A stretch of 64,000 nucleotides of DNA from Intestinibacter bartlettii (GCF_000154445.1 NZ_DS499564.1), one strand, 5' to 3'. Positions 16,604 to 26,035 are shown, counted from the first letter of the stretch. The notes: generated by a model not told the origin, from the sequence alone. Numbers and translations are program-made.

Positions 16604-17294
16604 CTTTACTATCCCCTACTATATGGAATGTGCCATCAAATAATTTCATATCAAGTGCTATACTCATTTCATCATATCTTATCATCATTCGTTTAAATAA
16701 CATGTTTACTAAAAGACCGGATGAACGATATCCATTTTTTAAATTTATATATCCAAATCGAAGTTCTTGAGAAGTTCTTATATCAGCAACCTCCTCCATA
16801 AATATAAATATAAATCTATACATAAGCATTGATATCTCTAGTACAACATCTGGTAAATGCAATTTTTTAAATATAAATATAAGTTGATTAAATGGTGTCG
16901 TCAACATTATAAAGTATATGCATGTTAAACAAGATAATGCCCTAAAAAATAAATGTACAGATGTATCTATAGATGTTTGTGAAACTCCAATATATAAATT
17001 TCCTACTTTAATGTAATGAAGTAGAACTGATTTATCGCCTGAAAAATTTATTAAAATCATAATTATACTTATTACTAAAAATGCAAATGGTATTTTTATA
17101 AAATGTATATAATCTTTTACTTCTATTTTGGCAATTCCAACTATTGTGAAACTCATACCTAATATTATCAACACAGATAATATATTGTAAGGACTTATTA
17201 ATGATATTATTAAAAATAACATACCTATACTAAATTTCAAGTTAGGATTAACTTTAAATAATTTATTCTTATAAGCATAATCATCTATTATCAT
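16596..17294 (-). CDS. cbiQ: Cobalt ECF transporter transmembrane protein CbiQ
   Basis: The 232-residue protein has five or six hydrophobic segments (about residues 22-55, 67-88, 108-130, 150-165) and a C-terminal cytoplasmic part. That part contains SQELRFGY and the coupling helix ALDMKLFDG, which corresponds to the second ARG-type motif of ECF T components. It connects CbiO to CbiMN. Only 52 bp separate it from cbiN. Confidence 0.93.
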   Translation of the reverse strand: MIIDDYAYKNKLFKVNPNLKFSIGMLFLIISLISPYNILSVLIILGMSFTIVGIAKIEVKDYIHFIKIPFAFLVISIIMILINFSGDKSVLLHYIKVGNLYIGVSQTSIDTSVHLFFRALSCLTCIYFIMLTTPFNQLIFIFKKLHLPDVVLEISMLMYRFIFIFMEEVADIRTSQELRFGYINLKNGYRSSGLLVNMLFKRMMIRYDEMSIALDMKLFDGTFHIVGDSKDV

Positions 17295-17346
17295 TAATTT
17301 ATCTTCTTTCTATATTTATTAAAATTTATAAATCTAATTTATAAAA

Positions 17347-17664
17347 CTATTTTTCTTCTTTCATTTTATGTTTAGTTCTAGTAACTCCTATATAATAACC
17401 AACTATACCAGCACCTAATGCTGCTTGAGAAGCAAATAGTAAACTTTCTATTTCACCACTTGCTGGTTCAAATATACTGCTAAACCATGGTTTATAATTA
17501 GGATCCATTTCTGTTATAACAGATTCAGCTTGGTCATCTGACCCACCAAATTCTGCCCCACTTTTTATAACTTGAGGTACAATAACTATTGCTAAAACTA
17601 ACAGCATTAATATAACTGTTAATTTTGTACTATTTCCTTTTTTCTTTGATTCATGAGTTGTCAT
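17347..17664 (-). CDS. cbiN: Cobalt transport protein CbiN
   Basis: The 105-residue protein has two transmembrane helices (residues 14-32 and 70-90), with an extracytoplasmic loop between them holding AEFGGSDDQAE and PWFSSIFEPASGEIESLLFA. The last motif is conserved in CbiN. CbiN assists loading of cobalt into CbiM. Its ATG overlaps the cbiM stop by one base, so the two are translationally coupled. Confidence 0.93.
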   Translation of the reverse strand: MTTHESKKKGNSTKLTVILMLLVLAIVIVPQVIKSGAEFGGSDDQAESVITEMDPNYKPWFSSIFEPASGEIESLLFASQAALGAGIVGYYIGVTRTKHKMKEEK

Positions 17665-18386
17665 TATGCAAGTACCTCCTTGTCTTCATTTTCAGATATA
17701 AAGTTATAGATTATTGTTGTTAATAATCCTTCTGCTATAGCTATAGGAATTTGTGTTACAAAGAATATTCCTAAGAACTTAACAGCAGATACCATAAATC
17801 CACCAGTTGGATCAGGGAATGCTAATCCTAATTGTAATGAAGTTAAAGTATATGTAGCTAAGTCACCTATTGATGCTGCTAAAAATACTGCAACATTTTT
17901 GTTGATTCTATCCTTGCATAATTTCCAAATTAAATATGATATAATCGGTCCAAATATAGCCATTGAAAAGGCATTTGCACCTAAAGTTGTTATTCCACCA
18001 TGAGCTAATAATAAAGCTTGGAATAATAATACTATTGTTCCTAAAACGACTGTTACACTAGGTCCAAATAATATTGCTGCTAGTCCTACCCCTGTTGGAT
18101 GCGAACAACTACCTGTTACTGAAGGTATTTTTAATGCTGAAAGCACAAATACAAATGCACCACATAAAGCTAATAGTAACTTCTTCTTTGGATGTTCTTG
18201 TACTACTTTTGTTATGTTTTTTAAACCGACAACAAAGAATGGTATAAATAAAACATACCAAATTACTGCCCATTTAACTGGTAAAAATCCTTCCATAATA
18301 TGCATTGCATTTGAAACGGTTGGTGCTAAAGCGAACATAAAAGTTGCTAATAGACACCATTTTAAATTTGCCTTTTTCTTTTTCAT
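17664..18386 (-). CDS. cbiM: Cobalt ECF transporter substrate-binding protein CbiM
   Basis: The start is the ATG at 18386, preceded by AAGGGGAAGAG; an upstream in-frame start at 18428 has no ribosome binding site. The 240-residue protein begins with a signal peptide ending in SNA, directly followed by MHIMEGFLP. In CbiM the processed N-terminus with His2 coordinates cobalt. Further family motifs are GSCSHPTGVGLAAILFGP and GITTLGANAFSMAIFGP. It binds Co(II) from outside and passes it to the CbiQ/O motor. First gene of the riboswitch-controlled cbiMNQO operon. Confidence 0.95.
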   Translation of the reverse strand: MKKKKANLKWCLLATFMFALAPTVSNAMHIMEGFLPVKWAVIWYVLFIPFFVVGLKNITKVVQEHPKKKLLLALCGAFVFVLSALKIPSVTGSCSHPTGVGLAAILFGPSVTVVLGTIVLLFQALLLAHGGITTLGANAFSMAIFGPIISYLIWKLCKDRINKNVAVFLAASIGDLATYTLTSLQLGLAFPDPTGGFMVSAVKFLGIFFVTQIPIAIAEGLLTTIIYNFISENEDKEVLA

Positions 18387-18502
18387 GTCTCTTCCCCTTA
18401 AAATAATATATTTGAAAATGTTATACATTAGTCTGAAATATATATGATTTCTTCTTGGGTATTTCTTATATATACCTACTTAAATAGTAAGATTTATCAA
18501 AA

Positions 18503-18531
18503 TAAAAAACCTAACCTTTTGAGGCTAGGCT
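18503..18531 (-). terminator. Riboswitch terminator upstream of cbiM
   Basis: On the minus strand CCTAGCC pairs with GGTTAGG, with one mismatch, across a short loop, followed by TTTTTTATT. It lies between the cobalamin aptamer and cbiM and is the expected OFF-state terminator. Confidence 0.8.
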
Positions 18532-18576
18532 AATATACTTAATAAGTTTATAAATAATTGCTTAGTAAGATATTCT

Positions 18577-18762
18577 CTCCAACCCCGAAGAAATTACTTT
18601 ATATCTTAGGCAGGTCTCCTGACTTAGTATCATCCATCTTCTCACCTTCCCATGATTTATTATCACAGTGGTATTTGAGAGTTCCGTCAACATTACAGTA
18701 GCGGGGGCTGTAGAGGGATTTCACCTCTTTCCCTATTAATCCAGTTAAGAACCTAAAATATA
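18577..18762 (-). ncRNA. Cobalamin riboswitch controlling cbiMNQO
   Basis: Read on the minus strand the conserved B12 aptamer elements occur in order: AGGGAAAGAGGTGAAATCCC, ACAGCCCCCGCTACTG, GACGGAACTC, CCACTG, GGGAAGG, GGATGA and AGTCAGGAGACCTGCC (the B12 box, near 18603-18625). This is the standard consensus. Binding of adenosylcobalamin should favour the terminator at 18503-18531 and shut off cobalt import. Confidence 0.97.
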
Positions 18763-18765
18763 CAT

Positions 18766-19039
18766 TTCATCTAAAATATAAACATTTTTCATTCAATATA
18801 CATTTTATATTATAGCAGAAATAGACAAAATATTATGTTGTTTGGCATTTTTTGTAATTCCATTTTGTTATCATTTCTAATCTTTATAAAACATAAAATT
18901 AGAAATAATACTTATTTCAATAAGATAATTAATCTTATTAATGTACTTGTTATTTTTAATAGTAGTGATTTTTATATGTTTTTGCAACAATATTTTATCA
19001 ATTATTTTCGATTATTAATTCCTTTTTGTTATCTAACTT
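18766..19039. other. Gene-free stretch between the riboswitch and the VWA gene
   Basis: Very AT-rich. It contains an inverted repeat, AATAAGAT/ATCTTATT (18919-18939), without a T-run. The riboswitch promoter should lie at the left part of this stretch, but I could not pick a convincing -35/-10 pair. No clear terminator for the VWA gene is visible, so read-through into the riboswitch is possible. Confidence 0.4.
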
Positions 19040-20830
19040 TTAATTACTTATGACCTTTTTAAGATACATTGATACAATATCTGAAAATCTTTGTATATCT
19101 TTTATATAAATAAAATCTTTGCCATAAATTTTCTTTTCAGCCTCTAAATCTGTTTCTTTTCCTGTGAAAACTCCTAATACCATTACGCCTCTTTTTCTTG
19201 CACGTCGTACTTCTGTTGCTGTATCTTTGATTCCAACAACTCCTTTATAAGACATTTCCCCTCTTATACTTCTTGAGCTATCTTTTCCTATTTTTACGTC
19301 ATTTGGTTTTCCATCACTAAGTACGATTAGTATTTTGTTTTCTTCTTCGCGTTCTAATAAACCATCACAAGTAGCCTTTATTGCAAGACCATCTCTATTG
19401 TTACCAGAACAGTAATATTCAAATATATCTTCACATTTTCTTACATTGTCATTGTAATCCCTAAAACGTTTTAATATAGTATAGTCTAAGAAACTTTGGA
19501 ATCCCATAACCCTATTTGGAATTCCAGCTAAAGTAAGTGAAGTTGCTAAAATATACGCCTGTATAGCTACCATAAACTGTTTTGAAGTTTGTGAACCACT
19601 TGAATCGAGTAATATATCTATAACATATCTACCCTTTCCATTATCAACATCTTTGTAAAACACTTTATTGTTGCTACTTCTACCTATGCGCCAAGCCTTA
19701 TTCGCATATATTGTTCCACAATCAGAATACACTCTATCAGATGAACTTTCTTCTATTAATAATCTTGAAAAATTCTCTTTAAGTTTATTAATTTGTCTTC
19801 TATACATTTTCATTTTATATTGAAATTCGAATATATTATTGTCCTTTTGTCTAGTTACATACTTTAATTGAAACGCATTGTCGCAAGGAGATCTCAATAC
19901 CCCATCTGTAAAATGTAATCTGCATCCTTCATGAACATTTCTACAATTTCTTGCCTCTATTTTTCTACTATCATTTTGGCTTAAATAAGATTTTCCATAG
20001 TAGTATTCTACTCTTTTATATATCTTATTTAACATTTCTTCATTAACATATATTGCTCTATTAGGAGTTGATTCCAAATCAATATCACCATTTTCATCTC
20101 CTAATCCATCTACCAGCATACCACCTGTTAAATTATTAATCTCTGTTTCTACCGTTTCAACCTCTTGGTCTCTATACAATTCCTCTAACATAAAATCTGC
20201 AAATGTATCAAAATCTATATCTACATTTTTTACATTTTCTTCTGCAAATTCTACATTTTGATTTTGGCTATCCAATATATGTTGGAAATATGTAAGATAT
20301 ATCTCATCAACTCTTTTTAATATGTTCATTATATTGTCGTTTGAATCTATTGCATTAATTTCTCTAAGTATTTTTCGAACAAGTCTATCCATAACAGGAT
20401 GTCTATCCATTTGTTGAAGAACATAAGTATATTTAAGTAATTGCAAGATATCTTCTTTGTGTATTTTAGAATAACCTTTTAAAATATCATCATATGCCTT
20501 ATTTCGGATATCCACTACACCTGGTCGTTCTTCTATTACTTTCTTTTCTACAACATCATTTAAAATTATTTGAATAAGTGTGCATAAAATATCTTTATTA
20601 TATCCTGATTTTATTCTATTAACTAAGTACTTCTTAACAGTTTCCCAATCCACATATTTTCTTCTAGCCCCTGCTATTATCGCATAATACATAGATGCAT
20701 CTTTTGAGCTATAATCCTTTTCTGATGAATCTATTTCTTCATCGTATTTTCCTGAAACTGTCCAAGCCAAATTATTTACTCTATTATCAAATTCATATTC
20801 ATTGAATATCCACTTTAAACCATTTCCCAT
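19040..20830 (-). CDS. VWA-domain protein, partner of the adjacent AAA+ ATPase
   Basis: The 596-residue protein has a C-terminal von Willebrand A domain (about 400-590). Its MIDAS motif DSSGS is at 409-413, with a Thr and IVLSDGKPND later, so it should bind Mg. The N-terminal 280 residues are helical and unassigned. A cysteine/histidine patch (Cys296, His300, Cys303, His306, Cys316) precedes the VWA domain and could bind a metal. The architecture resembles the CobT/NorD partners of CobS/NorQ-type ATPases, which insert metals or activate metalloenzymes. The ATPase gene is 48 bp upstream. The client is unknown. It lies next to cobalt uptake genes, but the pathway here already has its own chelatase, CbiK. 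Confidence 0.85.
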   Translation of the reverse strand: MGNGLKWIFNEYEFDNRVNNLAWTVSGKYDEEIDSSEKDYSSKDASMYYAIIAGARRKYVDWETVKKYLVNRIKSGYNKDILCTLIQIILNDVVEKKVIEERPGVVDIRNKAYDDILKGYSKIHKEDILQLLKYTYVLQQMDRHPVMDRLVRKILREINAIDSNDNIMNILKRVDEIYLTYFQHILDSQNQNVEFAEENVKNVDIDFDTFADFMLEELYRDQEVETVETEINNLTGGMLVDGLGDENGDIDLESTPNRAIYVNEEMLNKIYKRVEYYYGKSYLSQNDSRKIEARNCRNVHEGCRLHFTDGVLRSPCDNAFQLKYVTRQKDNNIFEFQYKMKMYRRQINKLKENFSRLLIEESSSDRVYSDCGTIYANKAWRIGRSSNNKVFYKDVDNGKGRYVIDILLDSSGSQTSKQFMVAIQAYILATSLTLAGIPNRVMGFQSFLDYTILKRFRDYNDNVRKCEDIFEYYCSGNNRDGLAIKATCDGLLEREEENKILIVLSDGKPNDVKIGKDSSRSIRGEMSYKGVVGIKDTATEVRRARKRGVMVLGVFTGKETDLEAEKKIYGKDFIYIKDIQRFSDIVSMYLKKVISN

Positions 20831-20878
20831 ATTATCACCCTTTAATTAATTATTTAAGCATTTATATTTCTGCATCAA

Positions 20879-21802
20879 CTAATCATTTGGGAATATATCA
20901 AAACTTTCCCATCCCTCTGGAATTCTAGTTCTTATAATATCTGATACCATTTCTTTTTCATATATATCAAATGTTTTCCCTGTGATACCCATATTGATTG
21001 CAAGAGTTGGTTTTAGACCTCTTTTTATAGTTTTTAATGCACCTATCATTCCTCTTAAATCTATAGCTTTTGTAGATATCTCCCCATTTTCAGCTTTAAG
21101 TTGTAAGTCCATAAATATTCCTATAAATTGAAGTAATTTTTCTTCATCTACTGTCGGGAATTCCCTTTTTAATATCATTTTTAATTTTTCTTCATCTACT
21201 GCTGGAATATCTATTACTAAAAATCTTGATACTAATGCCTCATTTAATTCTTTTGTTCCAGCATATTCGTAGTTCATGGTTCCGATAAATCTAGTTGCTG
21301 GATGAAGTTTTATTCTTTCATATCCAGGCACATCTATAACTCTTCTATAGTCAAGTGCTGAATGAAGTACTACTATTGCATCATTTTTAGCCATATTGAT
21401 TTCATCAAATATACCAAATCCGCCGTTTACTGCACATTCATATACTGATCCACGTCTAAGTTTTACTTCATTATCTATAAATGTGTCTGTACCTATTAAA
21501 GATGCACTATCTGTGTTGATGTGGAATGAAGTGTTCCATTGAGGTCTTCCGAAAATTTCTGATAAGTTATCAGATAGTAAGTTCTTACCTGTTGCTTTTG
21601 GTCCTGATAATAATATATTTTCTTCTTCTAAAATTCCTGTAATACACATTTCTAATATATCTTTTCCTATAAAAAATGCTGGTGATTTTGTGACTCTTTC
21701 TTTTAATTCATCTTTTACGTCATATTCTTTTCTGAAATGTTCTATATCCTTTATTAATGATTCACTAACCCCTTGTTCCTTTAAATTATCTAATATATTC
21801 AT
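20879..21802 (-). CDS. MoxR/CobS-like AAA+ ATPase
   Basis: A 307-residue AAA_5-type ATPase. The nucleotide loop reads GPKATGKN at 67-74, so Asn replaces the normal Ser/Thr after the lysine. Walker B is IFDE (131-134), sensor 1 lies in RFIGTMNYEYAG and the arginine finger in LVSRF. It pairs with the VWA protein encoded 48 bp downstream, the usual genetic arrangement of MoxR/VWA chaperone or chelatase-like complexes. The role is probably ATP-driven remodelling of a metalloenzyme or protein complex; which one is unknown. Confidence 0.87.
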   Translation of the reverse strand: MNILDNLKEQGVSESLIKDIEHFRKEYDVKDELKERVTKSPAFFIGKDILEMCITGILEEENILLSGPKATGKNLLSDNLSEIFGRPQWNTSFHINTDSASLIGTDTFIDNEVKLRRGSVYECAVNGGFGIFDEINMAKNDAIVVLHSALDYRRVIDVPGYERIKLHPATRFIGTMNYEYAGTKELNEALVSRFLVIDIPAVDEEKLKMILKREFPTVDEEKLLQFIGIFMDLQLKAENGEISTKAIDLRGMIGALKTIKRGLKPTLAINMGITGKTFDIYEKEMVSDIIRTRIPEGWESFDIFPND

Positions 21803-22160
21803 TTCCGTCTCCTTTTGTTTCCCCTATTTATTTTATATTATTTTGTATAATTACCTATTTCTCACATAATCATAACTCTTATCCAATATTATCCATACAT
21901 CGTTAATTATATCATGATTTGTAAACTTGTTCTGTAACAAATGTCACTTATTTTTTTTTAATATAACAGTATCTAGTTAATATTAATTTTTAACATCTAA
22001 ATATATATGTTTTATATAACGATATAGTGATAACTTTACCATGCTTATTATATTTTGTTATTATACCCGAATAATTACAAAACTTGTCGCCATATTTTTT
22101 CATATATCACAATGGTTTGGTATATATTGTTATATACATAAATAAAAATTTTTAATATTA
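21803..22160. other. Divergent intergenic region, AT-rich
   Basis: About 360 bp separate the AAA+ gene (minus) and the MBOAT gene (plus). It holds no gene. A short hairpin, TTGTT/AACAA, is near 21927-21940. Several A/T-rich boxes could serve as -10 sites for either side, but no pair is strong enough to call. Confidence 0.4.
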
Positions 22161-22165
22161 GGAGT

Positions 22166-23578
22166 GTGATTAAAATAGTATTTTCAAATTTATTATTTAT
22201 GTTTGCTTTTTTACCAGCAAATATAATATTGTACTTTTTAGCTAGAAATTTTAAAGTAAAAAATATTATTCTTATAATTTTTTCGTTAGTATTTTATTCA
22301 TGGGGCGAACCTGTATGTGTTGCTTTACTAATTTTTAGTTCCTTTATCGGGTATATATTTGCTATGCAAATACATAAAAGCGAAACAGAACAACAAAAAA
22401 AAATGTATTTAATTATTTCTTTAATAATTAATATTGGTTTATTAGGTATATTCAAGTATACTGGTTTCTTTGTAAATAATCTTAATGCTTTACTTCCTAT
22501 AGATTTACCAGTTCCTAATATATCATTACCTATTGGTATTTCATTCTATACATTCCAAATAGTTTCTTATGTAGCAGATGTTTATTGTAATAGGGTTAAA
22601 GCTCAAGAGAGTTTCCCTAAATTTTTAATGTATGTATCTTTATATCCGCAACTAATAGCTGGACCTATTATAAGATATATCGATATAGAAAAAGAAATCG
22701 ACAACAGAGAAGTTAATATATCTAATATTTCTCAAGGTATTAATAGATTTATAATTGGTTTAGCAAAAAAAGTTATAATTGCTAATACTGCAGCAACTTT
22801 AGTTTCAACATTTTTAGATGGTGAAATAGCAACTCTAGGTGTATTAGACGCTTGGTTCGGACTTTTAATGTTTACTGTTCAAATATACTTTGACTTCTCA
22901 GGATACTCTGACATGGCTATAGGTCTTGGTAAAATATTTGGATTTACTTACTGTGAAAACTTCAATTATCCATATATATCAAAATCTGCAACTGAATTTT
23001 GGAGAAGATGGCATATGTCTTTAGGATCATTTTTTAGAGATTATGTTTACATACCTCTTGGCGGTAATCGAAAAAGACAACTATTAAATATATTTGTTGT
23101 TTGGTTTTTAACAGGATTTTGGCATGGAGCTAGTTGGAACTTTATAATTTGGGGATTATATTTCGGTACAATAATTTATTTAGAAAAAAAAGTATTGTTC
23201 AAATTCACAAAAAAATTGCCACAAATTATTCAGTGGTTCTTTGCAATAATTATTGTTATGATTGGTTGGGCTATATTCTACTATGTTGATTTAAATAGCC
23301 TTAGCACATTCTTAAAAGCTCTAGTAGGTCTAAATAATAATCCACTTTATTCTGACACTTTACCAATAACATTTATGTCTAATATAGCATTTGTAGTAAT
23401 TGCTCTAATTGCATCTACTCCTATTCCAAAAATATTATTCCATAAACTGAATGATAATTCTAAAGTAAATGGTAATTTAGATTTTGTACAAATCATTTTT
23501 AATGTATCATTAATATTCTGTACAATATCTTTATTAGTTGGAGAAAGCTATAATCCATTTTTATATTATAGATTCTAG
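22166..23578 (+). CDS. MBOAT-family O-acyltransferase (AlgI/DltB-like)
   Basis: The protein is a polytopic membrane enzyme of about 470 residues with roughly ten transmembrane segments. Family motifs are YFDFSGYSDMAIGLGKIFGF, FWRRWHMSLGSFFRDYVYIPLGG, and FWHGASWNFIIWG, the last of which holds the invariant active-site His. It transfers acyl groups, usually acetate, across the membrane onto a cell-surface polymer. The downstream DHHW protein, 11 bp away, is the typical partner. The start is odd: GTG at 22166 is only one base from GGAG, whereas ATA at 22175 would give the usual MVFSNLLF N-terminus (see findings). The acceptor polymer is unknown. Confidence 0.9.
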   Translation: MIKIVFSNLLFMFAFLPANIILYFLARNFKVKNIILIIFSLVFYSWGEPVCVALLIFSSFIGYIFAMQIHKSETEQQKKMYLIISLIINIGLLGIFKYTGFFVNNLNALLPIDLPVPNISLPIGISFYTFQIVSYVADVYCNRVKAQESFPKFLMYVSLYPQLIAGPIIRYIDIEKEIDNREVNISNISQGINRFIIGLAKKVIIANTAATLVSTFLDGEIATLGVLDAWFGLLMFTVQIYFDFSGYSDMAIGLGKIFGFTYCENFNYPYISKSATEFWRRWHMSLGSFFRDYVYIPLGGNRKRQLLNIFVVWFLTGFWHGASWNFIIWGLYFGTIIYLEKKVLFKFTKKLPQIIQWFFAIIIVMIGWAIFYYVDLNSLSTFLKALVGLNNNPLYSDTLPITFMSNIAFVVIALIASTPIPKILFHKLNDNSKVNGNLDFVQIIFNVSLIFCTISLLVGESYNPFLYYRF

Positions 23579-23589
23579 GGAGGTATAAC

Positions 23590-24888
23590 ATGAGTAATAA
23601 AGTAGATTTAAAAAATAATCAATCCAATAAAAAACCTAAACCTGCTGATTATTTAAATATAGCTATATGCAGTTTAATTATGATATTCTTCTTTATACCT
23701 ATGTTCTTCACAACTAATGGTGGAGTTTCTCAACAAGAAAAAAGGGATTTAGCAACTTTCCCTAAGTTATCTGAATTAACTGCAGAAAAATTCTTTAGTG
23801 GAGATTTTTTATCGCAAATAGACGAATTCTATAAAGACAATTTTGTTCATAGACAAGAATTCCTTGCCTTATCAGATAATATCAATACTCTTAAAGGTGT
23901 CGATAGTGAAATAAAAATGACTGTTGTATCTAACACTACTAGTAATAACTCTGCAAATGCTACACAAAGTAATGCTGATGATGATTCTGATAAAGATATG
24001 TATAAAAACGTTGAACAGGTGGGAACATTATTAAGTATTGATGATATAGTTTGTGAAGGTTATGGATTTAATGAACCTACTGTAAATAATTATGCAAAAA
24101 CAATAAAAAAATATGGTGATACTTTAAATGCAAATGTATATAACATATTAATTCCTACACATGTTGAATTCGCATTACCATCTAAGTATAAAAATTTAGC
24201 TTCTGAACAAAAGCCAGTAATTGACTTAGTTAATAGCAAACTTGGTAAAAATGTTACTCCAGTTGATGCTTATTCAATTTTAAAACAACATAAAACTGAA
24301 TATATATACTTTAGATCAGACCATCACTGGACTCAACTTGGTGCTTATTATGCATATACTAAATTCTGTGAAACAGCAGGTTTAAAACCTTGTAACTTAG
24401 ATGATTATCCACTTAAAAAAGTAACTGGATTCTTAGGAACATTATATAATGGTTCAAAAGAAAAAAAATTAGCTGATAACCCAGATGTTGTTGAATATAG
24501 ACCTGTTGGAGGAGATTTAACTGCAACTATTTATCAAAATAGTTCTTTAACAAAAAAATTGGAATACTCTCCTTACTCAGATTATTCTACTGGTTCAAAT
24601 GCATATGGTACATTCCTTCATGGTGATAACCCCCTTACTATAATCAAAAATCCTGACATTGATAGTAGTAAAAAAGTTGTTGTTATCAAAGAATCTTATG
24701 GTAATGCTTTTGCTCCTTTATTAACTCAAAATTATGGAGAAGTATATGTAATAGATCCAAGATATTTTAATGATAATCTTAGTGATTTTGTAGATAAACA
24801 TAAAATTACAGATGTAATATTTATAAATAATATGATTGCTGTAGGTTCTCAAAATCGCGTAGACGAATTGAATAAATTACTTAAATAG
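23590..24888 (+). CDS. DHHW-family (AlgJ/AlgX-like) acetylation protein
   Basis: The 432-residue protein has one N-terminal membrane anchor (about 24-43), then an extracytoplasmic domain. EKRDLATFP follows the anchor, and the catalytic-site motif RSDHHWTQLGAYYAY is about halfway along; a serine-bearing KESYGNAFAP is near the end. These are the SGNH-like hydrolase residues of the AlgJ/AlgX/DHHW family, which pass acetyl groups received from the MBOAT partner onto a polysaccharide. The gene follows the MBOAT gene by 11 bp with ribosome binding site GGGAGG and ends at a strong terminator, so the two form one operon. Confidence 0.88.
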   Translation: MSNKVDLKNNQSNKKPKPADYLNIAICSLIMIFFFIPMFFTTNGGVSQQEKRDLATFPKLSELTAEKFFSGDFLSQIDEFYKDNFVHRQEFLALSDNINTLKGVDSEIKMTVVSNTTSNNSANATQSNADDDSDKDMYKNVEQVGTLLSIDDIVCEGYGFNEPTVNNYAKTIKKYGDTLNANVYNILIPTHVEFALPSKYKNLASEQKPVIDLVNSKLGKNVTPVDAYSILKQHKTEYIYFRSDHHWTQLGAYYAYTKFCETAGLKPCNLDDYPLKKVTGFLGTLYNGSKEKKLADNPDVVEYRPVGGDLTATIYQNSSLTKKLEYSPYSDYSTGSNAYGTFLHGDNPLTIIKNPDIDSSKKVVVIKESYGNAFAPLLTQNYGEVYVIDPRYFNDNLSDFVDKHKITDVIFINNMIAVGSQNRVDELNKLLK

Positions 24889-24892
24889 TTTT

Positions 24893-24932
24893 AAAAAAAG
24901 TAGGATGACAAAATCGCCATCCTACTTTTTAT
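24893..24932. terminator. Bidirectional terminator between DHHW and DegV genes
   Basis: AAAAAGTAGGATG (24895-24907) pairs perfectly with CATCCTACTTTTT (24918-24930). Both strands carry a T-run, so it can serve the two converging genes. Confidence 0.9.
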
Positions 24933-24947
24933 TACTAATAAAATTAT

Positions 24948-25814
24948 TTATCTTGCATTTCCCATATATGCAACTACAACTGCACCTTGCGCTGTATGTG
25001 CTCCTATTGTTGGACATATATCTTGGATAATTATATCTTCTACACCGTATTTTTGTTTTACTTTTTCCGCGACATACTGGGCATCTTCAATACAATCACC
25101 ATGAGATATAAATACCTGTTTTAAATTAGATACATCTGTTTTTATGTCTATATTGTCAACTAATGTATGTAAGGCTTTTTTACGCCCTCTTACTTTTCCT
25201 ATTGCTGCTAACTTTCCTTCATCATCCATATGTAATATTGGTTGTATGTTAAGCATAGTTCCTACCAATGCACTTGCTCTTGAAAGTCTTCCCCCTCGGA
25301 ATAAATGATTTAAGTCTGATACAGTAAATTCATGTATTACATGTTGTTTATGCATATTTAGCCATTTTGCTATTTCATCTATAGTTTTGCCAGCCTTTTT
25401 CATCTCTACGGCTTTCATAAGTAGTATTCCTTGACCAACTGTTCCTGATAAAGTATCAATCACTATTATTTTAGACCCCGTTTCTTCTTCCATTAATTTT
25501 TCTGCACATATTCTTGCATTATTATAGCTTGAACTCAAACCTGATGAAAAACTTAAATGCAATATATCATGCCCCTCATTAATTTCTTGTTGGAATTTAG
25601 CAATTATATTTATAGGATTTGATGCACTTGTTGTCGGCATTTTTCCTTCTTTTAAAGCCCTATAAAATTCTTTAACAGGCATATCCTCTACCCCTGGAAT
25701 ATATTCCTTATCATCTATAATATAATATAATGGATGCACTGCTATATTGTTTTCTTTTAAATATGTTTCTGGTAAGTCGTTAGTTGAATCTGTTGAAATA
25801 ATAAACTCCCTCAT
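24948..25814 (-). CDS. DegV-family fatty-acid-binding protein
   Basis: The 288-residue protein starts with IISTDSTNDLP and includes TTSASNP and HLSFSSGLSSSYNNA, the fatty-acid-binding residues of DegV/FakB proteins. Such proteins carry a fatty acid to FakA for phosphorylation and membrane lipid synthesis. fakA is not adjacent. Length and motifs are normal. Converging terminator downstream. Confidence 0.9.
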   Translation of the reverse strand: MREFIISTDSTNDLPETYLKENNIAVHPLYYIIDDKEYIPGVEDMPVKEFYRALKEGKMPTTSASNPINIIAKFQQEINEGHDILHLSFSSGLSSSYNNARICAEKLMEEETGSKIIVIDTLSGTVGQGILLMKAVEMKKAGKTIDEIAKWLNMHKQHVIHEFTVSDLNHLFRGGRLSRASALVGTMLNIQPILHMDDEGKLAAIGKVRGRKKALHTLVDNIDIKTDVSNLKQVFISHGDCIEDAQYVAEKVKQKYGVEDIIIQDICPTIGAHTAQGAVVVAYMGNAR

Positions 25815-25963
25815 TTATATAACCTCCTATTCGAATTTCAAAAATTTAAATAAGTTTTTAAAATTATATTCCTATGTTCAAGCCCCTTGTTTTTTATATT
25901 TACAACTATATATTTTTATTCATCCAATTCTTCAATTATATTTTAGCACTATTTGGTAGTAAA

Positions 25964-26007
25964 TAAAAAAGAAATGTTAAAGTAAGTTTTTTTACTTATA
26001 ACATTTC
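25964..26007 (-). terminator. Terminator of gltBD
   Basis: GAAATGTTA (25971-25979) pairs with TAACATTTC (25999-26007), with further pairs inside; on the minus strand it is followed by TTTTTTATT. Confidence 0.85.
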
Positions 26008-26035
26008 TTCTTGATAATTATATTGTATGAAAATA

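Noticed and set aside
18835..19053. Open frame of 72 codons on the plus strand between the riboswitch and the VWA gene
   Set aside because: It has no ribosome binding site, has a composition like plain AT-rich spacer DNA and runs into the 3' end of the VWA gene.
19040..21802. AAA+/VWA pair as CobS/CobT subunits of aerobic cobaltochelatase
   Set aside because: No CobN is present, and the pathway is the anaerobic one with CbiK, so an aerobic chelatase is unlikely.
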